Source: Pardosa pseudoannulata (lineage: Eukaryota > Arthropoda > Arachnida > Araneae > Lycosidae). From it: a stretch of DNA of 64,000 nt. This document shows, one piece after another, positions 30,990-41,770 of the stretch. The position numbers were made by a program, and so were the translations under genes. Within the stretch, counting starts at the first letter, position 1; the number at the start of each line of letters is the position of its first letter. Location: assembly GCA_032207245.1 (NCBI GenBank), contig CM063507.1:97529837-97593836 (forward strand), given 5' to 3'. The notes under the pieces were generated by a model that did not search any database, was not told the origin of the DNA, and saw only the letters and a program-made list of their open reading frames with translations.

Positions 30990-33900
30990 TATTTTTTTTT
31001 TGTAAAAAAGAAAAATTATTAATATGAATTCTTGCAATATTCAAAATTGTTTCTGAAAAGCCATTGTACCATTTCATTAAAATCTTTCATGGTAGATGAA
31101 GACTTTTTTTTATGGTTCATTTGACATTTAATAACTTTAAAATGTTTTAATTCATACAAATTTCTTTCTTTGTAGAAGATTAAAATCTCAAAATATTCAC
31201 AAGCTAGTATTGTGTTACACATACTTATACATATAACACCTTTTCTTAGGAATATGATGAGTTTTCAAAAAATTGTTTGTAGACATTAGACTTTCTAGTG
31301 AAGGAAAAAGACTAGTGAATTTTTCAAAGGAGTGATTCAGATTCATTAGGGTGGCTTTAAGACACAGGAATAATTGGGTAAGTCTATAATGATTCTCATG
31401 ATTTATATGAATTGTTATAAACAAAAGTTGTAGACAATTTTCATCAAAGCATTACTTCTTTAATGTCCTATGAAGGAATGAAATGTATGTTTTATATTTT
31501 GTGAAAAACTTTTTTGTTATGAATTTTTTTTTATCTGCCTGTATAGCAACATTGGTAGGGTTATTCCCCTAAAAATCTGATCAAGTGGGTTTGAGTCTAC
31601 TGGTTGCATGTATATTCATAATCATCCAGAATTGGCTTTAAACAGTAGATACTTTTCTCGTAAACAGTAAAGCATAGTAGTGCTCCCAGACAAAAACAAG
31701 TAAATAAATTCATAAATCTGAATAAGCCTTTGCAAATCACAATTTTCTTTCTCCAGAGATTCTTTGAAGACTCTTTGGAAAGACCCAAAATTTTCAGTAT
31801 CCTAAATCTGTATGAATCCAAACTTTTTCCATATCTTTAATTTCAGAATTATAAATGATTATGATCAGTACTTCTAACGGCAGGAATATTTTGTATTAAC
31901 ATAATAATTAATACATATTCAGGATGGTGCATATTACTTGTTGGTGTTGGAATGTATTAAAGAGTGATTGCATACTAAAAAAAAAAAAAAATGAATTATT
32001 AAGCCCTTCATGCATATTTACAAGCCTAACAGCCTGATTTGATACTGCAAGTAAGACATTTATAAATTCCTGTGGCAATTTGTTAACATTTTTGTATAAA
32101 ATTTTCAAAAAGTGAGAAACATAATTACTTTATATTTAATTTTTGATCATATCAAAGTTGACAAAATAAGTATAAGTAATGCAGTAATATATAATGAAAG
32201 AAATAAACAAATTCTACTTTGACGTTTTATAACCAAAAATGTACTCTAATAAATACTCCTTTCATTCTTTATAGCAGCAATCATTAAGTAATCATATAGC
32301 TTTTTCACCACCAAAAAATGATTTAAAATAAAATGCAATTTAATAACTTATTTAAGTCATTTCTTAAGTGAAATATATTTTTCACAAGAACTATTTATTT
32401 ACTTCTGTGCATTACCAGAAGCATTTAATTGAAATTTATAACTTGTTAAAACTGTAGAGGAAAAAGATTCTACAATTAGTTTTTACTCTTGTCCAAATAG
32501 TTTATAATTGCTTTTGAAATAAATTAAATGTGTTAATTATTTACTTATTTAGTGACAATGAACCTACATTATATGTAAGTTATATTAGAATTTATCAAGC
32601 TAATTAATGAACTTTTCATTTAATAGGTAAAATTAAAAGGTATTATAGTTAATAGTATTAATGGTATTATATTACATGTGTCTAAAATTGCTTTTCAGTG
32701 ATTTTGAATTTATTATATGTACTGGTATGCCTATACAATACCAGATGCATATATACTATATGTACTTAGTTTGCAAGTTTAATTGTTTACTTACATAGTT
32801 AGAATGAATCTACATTATATATAAGTAATATTAGAATTTATTATATCAAACTTATTAATTCACTTTTCATTTAATAGATAAAATAAAATGGTGTTGTAGA
32901 CCAAGATTTACATAAAATTATAAAAGAAAGCAAAACAACTGCTGCCATCTTAAATTAAAAGTGTGTAGTCCCTATATATAACTAAAAAGAAACTTCACAA
33001 ATGTGACAGGATTGCTAAAAAACACCTTTAAAACAATTTTTCAATTATTTAAGTTCAGATTAATTTTATGAAGACTAATGATTAAGTTTTCATTTTTCTG
33101 TTTATTGTCTTAATTATAAGGTATGCACTTATATATGACAAAACATGTATTAAATATGTGTAATAATTTTTTCATACCTTCTGCACAAACTCTTCACATG
33201 TGTTCATTGTTGACAGATAAAAAACTATTTATCAAAATCATAATTTATCAGCTAATATTTAAATAAATTAAAAACCAAGTACAAATGAAAGGTGAAGGTC
33301 AATATAATATTTTTTACGAAGTGCCTAGAATTTAATTTTAATCATTATCTTAATTTAGTTGTTTGTGATTTTAAGCATTTTCCCAGCTTTACCTTTTAAT
33401 TTCACTCTTGCTGCCAATATTCTAGGAATCACATCATTGAGGTATTTTGCGAACGTAATTATTTTTCATGAATTGTGTTATCCTTTTCTTATGTCCTATA
33501 AAAGATATATAATTAACCATATTATATATATATATCATTTTCTTCTGTTATATTGCAGTACCTCAAGTGTTTGATTATCCACTGTGTTCTTTAACTTACT
33601 GTTTCAAATTTTGTATCATTAAGTTGTTCGAGCTTTTAATTAATTAGGCAACATGTTGTTACTCACAACTTTGATGGGAGAAGAAACATACACCTTACAT
33701 TTCTTATGGTCTTAATTATTTCAAAATTGCTGCGAGTGTGCAAGATTTTATTTTTTGCATTGAGGTATCAGTTACGCATACTGATGATGTTGATGGTGCC
33801 CTCTATCCATGCATTAAAAAACTTCATGCTTAAAAAAAGATCATAAAATGTTAAATAAAAGTAATTTGTAGTCTAAATCTATAATAACATTATAAAATAA

Positions 33901-34104
33901 ATATGTACATTAATTTTGTTTAATTTCAATACTTTGCTTTAATCTAAAACATTAAATTAAGGGCAATATTATGAAACAGTGCAAAATGTTTAGAAAAGCT
34001 TGTGAAATTGTTGAGTATTTGCTATATATGCTATGTTACTATATGATGGTTTAACTATCCTATTAGTCCCAACTAATTAAAAGAAAAACAAAGATTATTT
34101 TATG
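30990..34104. other. AT-rich non-coding DNA upstream of copy 2 fingers
   Basis: No supported gene. It contains an old tandem pair: about 32,549-32,690 and 32,795-32,890 share TACATTATATRTAAGT and ACTTTTCATTTAATAG; both units are also in copy 3. A 74-codon minus-strand frame at 31,597-31,821 is open in both duplicates (44,597-44,821), with one hydrophobic segment and no known motif, but most differences change the residue, so coding is doubtful. Confidence 0.5.
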
Positions 34105-34462
34105 CAAAAAATCATTAAATCATTTTTAATTTATAATGAAGAAAATAAAATATTGGCAATTTTTAAAATGTATTTTTGGTCGTGATGTTATGGAAAACAG
34201 CACCTGGGAAAAGAAATGTAACTTCGAATTATACAAAATTTATAAACAGGATTACAATATCAAGTCCATAAAATTTGCAGGAAGGAGATGGGATGGCCAC
34301 CTCTTAAGAACGCATTCAGAGAGAACACCTATTAAGATCTTCAGTGTGACTCATTTGTGTGAAAAATCAAGAAGCAGACCTAATGAAATATGGAGTAATG
34401 TAAAGACTTCTAGGGAAAGCCCAGGCCCACAACGTGCTCACATGTCAATGTTGATGATGTAA
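34105..34462 (+). pseudogene. LINE reverse-transcriptase C-terminal relic (copy 2)
   Basis: An open stretch of about 100 codons reads like the tail of a non-LTR reverse transcriptase: FLKCIFGRDVMENSTWEK, NFELYKIYK, then a diverged 'RWAGHVxR' box as GRRWDGHLLRTHSERTP, and SRSRPNEIWSN in place of the usual GRPRxRW. The paralogue at 52,345-52,710 retains a LIYASETVTM box upstream (compare the family's YGSETWT). It is a relic that predates the copy 2/3 duplication; the exact clade is uncertain. Confidence 0.6.
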
Positions 34463-35335
34463 TATCTTATTACAACTTTTATATAATTTCACAATATATT
34501 ATATTTACTATAATGTGTTCTTATCTTATTCTATGTCTGTAATTAAGCAGGAAAGCGAATTAAAATGTTCTCCATATTTTGAATTATATCAGTTTTCAGT
34601 TTTGACTACATCCATTTTCGAACTTACAATAAAATTGATTCTAGAGACTACTTATTTCCATTATTTCAGAATAACAGTAAAAAATTAAAAGTTTGCAATT
34701 GTATGAAAATTAACTTTCTATTGTTGATTTCTATAGAAAAGTAGGTTAGAACTTTTTTACCGTTAAAATTATAATAATTATCTAGCATTATGAAACTTAT
34801 TTTTTTTCAGCCACATTTGGAAAAACTAAGCAGTATAGTTTTTTCTCTTTTACAGGTTACATTCATTTTAGACAGTTTCTCTGCAATTAGTACTGGAAGG
34901 TTCAACTGAATACTGAATTGATTTCAGTGTGCAAACAACTTGTACGTCATTGATGAAATATTTACATTAGTAAAAAATTATTTAGAAATAGATAGTATTC
35001 TAACATATATGTTTTAAAAATAAAAAATATTTTATATGGCAGCTGTATTATAATTCTCTCATAATAAAATTGTCGACAAAATCTGCTGCATTGTGTTAAG
35101 TTTTGTCTTTGTGATCTGCATTTAAGAGATGAGAAATTTTATTATATAACTATTGGTAACAGACATTTGTTTAAATGTGGATGAGATATGAGAAAACTGT
35201 TATAAAAATAAAAGATGTAACATAATGTCTCAATTGATAATCATAGGCTTATGCATTGTTTACAACTATATTTACAGGAAAGATCCTTCATAATAAATAC
35301 GAAACAGTTATTGAAAATCTCATTTGTTGTTGATA

Positions 35336-37543
35336 TAGATAACAGTGGTTTAAACCATTTTATTTTATTATATTCAAAGGAAAGCCCTTTTGTATGTAAT
35401 ATTTGTAACAAATCATTTTCTCAAAAATATCACTTAGATAAGCATTTGTGTTCAAATGTTCCAAAAAAAAAAAAAAACATTTGTTTGTGATGTATGTAAA
35501 AAAGGTTTTCTGGGAGTTCTCAATTAATAAAACATCTTCGTTCTAATATTGGTGAGAAACCATTTTCTTGTGATGTGTGTAAAAAAGCATTTCCTGAGAA
35601 TTCACAATTGAAAGCACACCTTCGTTCTCATACTGGTGAAAAGCCATTTTCTTGTGATGTAAGTAAGAAAGCATTTTCTCTGAAATCTGCCTTGATGAAT
35701 CACCTTCGTTCCCATACTGGTGAGAAACCTTTTTCTGCTGATATATGTAGTAAAGCATTTACTGAGAATTTGAATTTTGAGAAAGATCTTCATTCTCAGT
35801 CTGGGGAGAAACCATATTCTTGTGATGTATGTAAGAAAGGATTTTCTGAGAAACATAAGTTGATGAATCACTTACGTTCCCATACTAGTGAGAAACTATT
35901 TTCTTGTGATGTATGTAAGAAAGCATTTTCTGAGAAATCTAACTTGATGAGACACGTTCGTTGCCATACTGGTGAGAAACCGTTTTCTTGTGATGTATGT
36001 AAGAAAGCATTTTCTTTGAAATATACCTTGATGATACACCTTCGTTCCCATACTGGTGAGAAACCATTTTCTTGTGATATATGTAAGAAAGTATTTTCTG
36101 AGAAATCTCACTTGATGAGACACATTCGTTCCCATACTGGTGAGAAACCATTTTCTTGTGATGTGTGTAAAAAAGCATTTCCTGAGAATTCACAATTGAA
36201 AGCACACCTTCGTTCTCATACTGGTGAAAAGCCATTTTCTTGTGATGTAAGTAAGAAAGCATTTTCTCTGAAATCTGCCTTGATGAATCACATTCGTTCC
36301 CATACTGGTGAGAAATCTTTTTCTGCTGATATATGTAGTAAAGCATTTACTGAGAATTTGAATTTTTTGAAAGATCTTCCTTCTCAGTCTGGGGAGAAAC
36401 CATATTCTTGTGATATATGTAAGAAAGCATTTTCTGAGAAACATAAGTTGATGAATCACTTACGTTCCCATACTGGTGAGAAACCATTTTCTTGTGATGT
36501 ATGTAAGAAAGCATTTTCTGAGAAATCTAACTTGATGAGACACATTCGTTGCCATACTGGTGAGAAACCGTTTTCTTGTGATGTATGTAAGAAAGCATTT
36601 TCTTTGAAATGTACCTTGATGAAACACCTTCGTTCCCATACTGGTGAGAAACCATTTTCTTGTGATGTATGTAAGAAAGTATTTTCTGAGAAATCTCACT
36701 TGATGAGACACATTCGTTCCCATACTGGTGAGAAACCATTTTCTTGTGATGTATGTAAGAAAGCATTTCCTAAGAAATATAACTTGATGAGACACATTCG
36801 ATCCCATACTGGTGCGAAAACATTTTCTTTTGATGTGTGTAATAAAGCATTTACTGAGGATTCGAATTTTGAGTAAGATCTTCATTCTCAGTCTGGTAAG
36901 AAACCATATTCTTGTGATGTATTTAAGAAAGCATTTTCTGTGAAATCTAAGTTGATGTATCACTTTCGTTACCATACTGGTGAGAAACCATTTTCTTGTG
37001 ATGTATGTAAGAAAGCATTTACTGTAAAATCTACCTTGATGAGACACGTTCGTTCCCATAGTGGTCAGAAAACCATTTTCTTGAGATGTATGTAAGAAAG
37101 TATTTTCTGAGAAATCTCACTTAATGAGACACATTCGTTCCCATACTGGTAAGAAACCATATTCTTGTGATGTATTTAAGAAAGCATTTTCTGTGAAATC
37201 TAAGTTGATGTATCACTTTCGTTACCATACTGGTGAGAAACCATTTTCTTGTGATGTATGTAAGAAAGCATTTTCTGAGAAATCTAACTTGATAAGACAC
37301 CTTCGTTCCCATACTGGTGAGAAACCATTTTCTTGTGAGGTGTGTCAAAAAGAATTTTCTCGGAATTCACACTTGAAAGCACACCTTTGTTCCAATACTT
37401 TTGAGAAACCATTTTCTAGTGATATATGTAATAAAGCATTTACTAAGAATTCAAATTTTAAGAAAGATTGTCATTCTCAGTCTGGTGAGAAACCAATTTC
37501 TTGCAGTGTATTTAACAAAGCTTCTTCTAAAAATACTTCTTGA
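35336..37543 (+). pseudogene. C2H2 zinc-finger protein, copy 2
   Basis: Finger array with three lesions. The codon matching the ATG of copies 1 and 3 is ATA (35,336-35,338). The frame breaks in an A run near 35,463-35,476, where the degenerate first finger ends. The main open block runs to 36,876, with about 11 canonical C2H2 fingers plus recurrent degenerate ones. It ends at TAA 36,874-36,876, where the related units have AAA. Fingers continue to a frameshift near 37,075, and a final open block (37,124-37,543) ends with the same terminus as copy 3 (SCSVFNKASSKNTS). Inside the main block a seven-finger, 588-bp unit is tandemly duplicated (starting near 35,575 and 36,163). An internal start could still yield a finger-only protein. 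Confidence 0.85.
35575..36750 (+). repeat. 588-bp seven-finger tandem duplication
   Basis: TTCCTGAGAATTCACAATTG occurs at 35,591 and again at 36,179, exactly 588 bp (7 x 84) apart. The finger order after it is the same in both: PENSQL, SLKSAL, a non-zinc spacer, SEKHKL, SEKSNL, SLKxTL, SEKSHL. Few differences separate the two units. Confidence 0.92.
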
Positions 37544-39208
37544 AATGTTCATATTTGTTTCTGTAATGGTCATAAACTATTTTTTTGTGATGTTTGTTAG
37601 AAAGCATCTTCATCTGAAATTGGCGAGAAACTATTTTCTTGTGATGTATATAAGAAGGCATTTTTTCCAGAGCTCTGTATTAAAATACATTTTCTTTCCC
37701 ATACTGGTTTACAAACTGTTTTCTTGTAATATATGTCATAAAGTATTATCTGACAGTTACAACTGGAAACATCTTCATACCCAACCTAGTTGGTAACAGT
37801 TTTCTTCTGTGTATGGAATAAACATTTGCTAAAAAATACACAAGTTCATCTTTGTATTCTCAGTTAGTTAAAATCCTTTGCCGGAATGTATTTATGAAAT
37901 CATTTTTGAAAAAAGTTTAGCATAAAAGCATGATTGTCAAACAGTTGCCTGTAGCGTTAAAAATGGTTAGTAAAAATATTTTTCACACTGGTCAGCAATT
38001 TTTTATTCTAGTGTAGACAGTATTTGATGAATAGTTTTTTTTTATTTGTTTCTGCCTTATTTGAATTTTGTTGTATTATTTTAATTAGTTAAAAAAAAAC
38101 AGAGTATTGTTGTAAGCTACTGAAAATTGTGTGTGGACATTCTACAGAAATTTGGTATAAATTGTGGTGTGGGAGGGGGGGGGGGTTATGCAATTTTCTG
38201 TTAGATATGTAGATTTTACGGGTTGATCTCTTGAGATATATATGCAAATGAAACTTTTTCTTGCTTTCATTTTATTAAATTTTGGCTATTAATAAGTTGC
38301 TGTATAATAACTTATAATAATACTTAAGACTTATTATATGTATATGCTATTTTGACTATAGAAATTTAATATTTTACTACTTATAATGTTTAATAAATAT
38401 TTTATTCCAGTTTAATTCTTAAAAATGTTATTTCTAATGTCCTCCTTCCTCCCAAATGTATTTCTGTGTTATTAATCTTGAGCACATTATATTTTGAAGT
38501 TTGACTTATGATGAAATAATTTCAAAGTAAACTGTTTGTATTATTACAGAATAACAGTTAAAAAGGTTGTAGTTGTAAGAAAATTAACTTTTATTTGTGA
38601 AATAAAAGTTACTCTATAAAAGTTGGTCAGTACTATTAAAATTTTTTGTTTTCCAAAATTTGTTCATTAAAGTTAGTAGTTTCAACCGAGTCTTTTATGC
38701 CTGAGCATGCCAGAAGTTTTCACATAATAATGAATACAGACGTAATTCATTTAATAATACCTAATTTGTGACCGAGGTCATTTCTCCGCGAAATTTCATT
38801 TTCTCAAACAATCAAAGAATCCCAAGCTATCCAGGATATTGAAAAGCACTTCCATTCCTTTAAAAGATTATCGAAATTTTGAGAGGAAATCACAGTATTA
38901 TCTATGTAGGTCTGCGTATCTATGTAGCCGTCTGCATTTTCTTAGCACCCCATTTATCTTCCTGAAAAGTACTAACTCCCAACCAAACCGAATGGCATAG
39001 GTGGAAAAAATTAGAAAACTGTTTGAAACTATGATGTAATTAAGAAACAAAAGATCATATCTATATATATATGAAATTTAATACATACATATATATATAT
39101 ATGTTATGCTACAAAGAAATGAAGGAAAAAATAAATTCTTTAATTATTACCTTAACAAATATTTAATAGACTTTAGAAAATTTTGTCTTCTCAGACAATT
39201 TGAAGACA
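37544..39208. other. 3' flank of copy 2 with decayed fingers
   Basis: To about 37,790, remnants of further fingers persist out of frame (CDVC-like and HTG-like words). Beyond that lies AT-rich flank shared with copies 1 and 3. A run of 11-12 G at about 38,172-38,184 is shorter (7 G) in copy 3. TA microsatellites occur near 39,062-39,103. Confidence 0.55.
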
Positions 39209-40140
39209 CTATAAAGTCGATACATGTATTTCATGAGTTATGGATGTGGAACACTTTTTTGTCTGACTGTGATCAGTCTTTTGTTCTTTGAATCTATCAG
39301 ACTACACAAAGTACTTGCATCAATATTGATCCAGCAGTTGTTAATAGCACTGATGAAATCTAGCATTCAATTGATTTGTCTTGTATTTTTGTAAACATTT
39401 CGAATTAAAATTCCCCAAAGATACATTCTATTGCATTCAAATGGGGCTACTAGCTGGCCATTGAAGGCATTTCATCTGGTTAGCTACCAGCCAAGATTTA
39501 GTTGATTTTAAAACAAGAATGGGAGTGTTGTCCTGCTGAAATGTCTAGTCTCCTTAAGTTATAAGAGAAATAATGGCCAAGGAATTATCTTACAACATTT
39601 CTTCATAAACAATTGTATTTGTTTTGTTATGCAAGAAAACAATTGGAGTGGTGTCACTGGAGTAAATGCAGCCCAAACCTTATCAGAATAGGCTCGAATT
39701 TGGCATGTTGAAAAAAAAATATGAGGTTTCAACATATCTCCAATTTGAGCTTCGGTTGAATGTTTTTGGATAAAATCTAAGGGAGCATTTTTGTAGTGCT
39801 CAGAAAAAGTGGATTTTCCTTTAAATTGTTTTAACTGAACAGTGGGAGTTACTTAAAACATTTCTTACCCATCAGATCCTACATGGTAGTTATAACTCTC
39901 TTTGAATGTGGGCAGATAACATTATTTTTTTTTGTCCACATGTTAGTGTCCTGATTTCTCTTGATTGCTTTATAGGTAAGCATTTCACTCTTTTTGTATG
40001 CTTCTTACTGCCGTAATTTTAGGAATCCTTTAGAAAACTGTTTACTTCTGCCTTAAACCTTCCTATTTTTCTAGCAATATTAGAACTATACATTGCAGCT
40101 TCTTTTGAAGTTAATATTTGTATTTGTTTCTCATGGCATA
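39209..40140 (-). pseudogene. Tc1-like transposase relic (copy 2, longest)
   Basis: Antisense relic spanning most of a Tc1-type transposase. From the N-terminal side: a helix-turn-helix-like piece (NIARKIGR and GSKKHTKRVKCLPIKQS, near 39,990-40,090); a WAAF segment (near 39,660); the DDE-region signature FQQDNTP, with KSWLVAN and LQWPASSP (near 39,430-39,540); and a C-terminal NCWIN segment. It is broken by many stops and frame changes. It contains the empty TTAA site (39,554-39,557) where copy 3 carries a piggyBac. Confidence 0.7.
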
Positions 40141-41770
40141 GCAATCCTGAGGTACCCCAGTGAACTTTAATCTCTATCTGCTTCCTCTCCTCTTGTCTTC
40201 TGCTTTATCCTTTCCCTTTTCTCCCTCATTGTGGTTACTTCTTCGGGGGTGAGGGCTTTTCTTCTGATGCTATGTTCTGTTCTGAGCATAGCCTCTCGCG
40301 AATGGTTAATTGCCCATGTGTGGAAACCTGTGTCAAAGTAAATGAAGATCCTGGTAATTGAGGGGATTTCCGTGGAGCAAATCATCTGTGTGGAATTTCC
40401 ATTTTGACAGGGATTTTTCAACCCTTTACTTCACCTTCAGCTTTGGGTAAATTGGAGGCACATATTGGTCCATATGTATCCATCTGCTGGAACCAAAATT
40501 TATTTTATATTTTTAAATTTGGTGATTTGTTTTAATATTTTATAATTATTTGATTTTGAAAAGATCAGCATCTAGCAAAGTCTCGGCTTCTCGTGCATTT
40601 GCTGGGGGACGTCACAGACATGTTTTAGTGCATGCTGCATCGATTAATGTTATAACAAGTGAAGATAACTGACACTGCATCAATCGATACATTGCTAAAA
40701 AATTACTTAGGATAAAACCAACAAAGAATTGCAATAACTAAATCTGGATTACTATGATGTGTCAGAAAATGTTTTTCTTTTTATCCTGCCATTTAGGTAT
40801 GAACTGTATTAATAAATAAAGGTTATATTTCTTAGTTGTTATATCATGTAGATTTATATTATAATATGTGGTAAAATCTGAAAATTCATCAGTATTTTCC
40901 AAAAGTTTGCTTCAGTAGTCTGTTGCATGAAAATGATATAAAATAAAAACAATACAGAATTTAATAGCTAAATCTAAACTGCAATGATATGTCAGTAGCT
41001 GCATTTTTTAAAATTTCTAATGCTTATTAGCAGGAAAACGAAAAAGTTTTCCTGCTAATTGAGTGTGAACCCTGTATTACATCAATTTTGACTTTCACTG
41101 CATTTAATAATTCAAAATCATGTTACCTGAAACTTTAATAGCTCAATGAAAGAGATTTTAACAAATCAAGCATGTTAAATAATTTAGGCAATGTGAAACA
41201 AAACAAGCAAATTGAAAACAATAACAAAGCTCTTGATATTTTTTGAAAAGCAGCTCTTACCATGGTATAGATATACAGTAGGATTTTTACATGCCAAATA
41301 AGGTTTTTTTTTCATTTATTTAAATTTGTGATGAAAGAAAGGATATTAAATACTTGATTTACCATAGTATGTGTTTTTAAACATATCAAAGTGCTCTAGT
41401 TTCAAAAATAAGTAATTTTTTTTTTTTAAATGGCTAATATTTCATATAAAATCTATCAGGGCTACTAAGAGAATGAAAAAAAAAGTCAAATAAGTTAAAA
41501 TGTATTTTTTGCAATTTGCTTTAGTTATTTTAAAATTTATATGTTGATATTTATTACATTATTCGATTTGCAGAAAATTTAAATGCATATGTTTCTGGGT
41601 TTGAATACTCAAGTCTATAAGCAGAACTAATAAACAGGGAAAATTGGGACTTTGATTAGTGATTTATTACAATTGATCTTTGACAATTTGTTTCAATTAT
41701 ATTCTTTATCCTTCTCATTTTCAATTTGAAATTTCCATTTCTCCTAATAAGTAGATATATTTTCAAACTA
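40141..41770. other. Downstream part of duplication copy 2
   Basis: Non-coding AT-rich DNA nearly identical to 59,700-61,320. I see no gene; the short frames on either strand lack motifs. Confidence 0.5.

Larger units (their letters stand above)
30907..41770. repeat. Segmental duplication, copy 2
   Basis: Closely similar over its length to 44,247-61,320 (copy 3) once copy 3's inserted gypsy D and piggyBac are removed. The left join is AAAAGACAAATGTTTATTTTG (30,907 / 44,247) and the right join is TATATTTTCAAACT (41,757 / 61,307). Copy 3 lacks about 330 bp (30,955-31,285) and about 345 bp (39,690-40,035) that copy 2 has. Copy 1 at the window start shares only the finger array and 3' flank. Confidence 0.85.

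Noticed and set aside
31597..31821. 74-codon frame open in both duplicates (also 44,597-44,821)
   Set aside because: Most differences between copies change the amino acid, there is no homology, and the copies are too young for an open frame to be informative.
35602..37348. Long open frames on the minus strand across the finger arrays (also at 377-1,238 and 53,954-55,579)
   Set aside because: They are antisense mirrors of an 84-bp repeat without stops; the peptides are low-complexity repeats ([13 protein letters not shown]) with no independent evidence.
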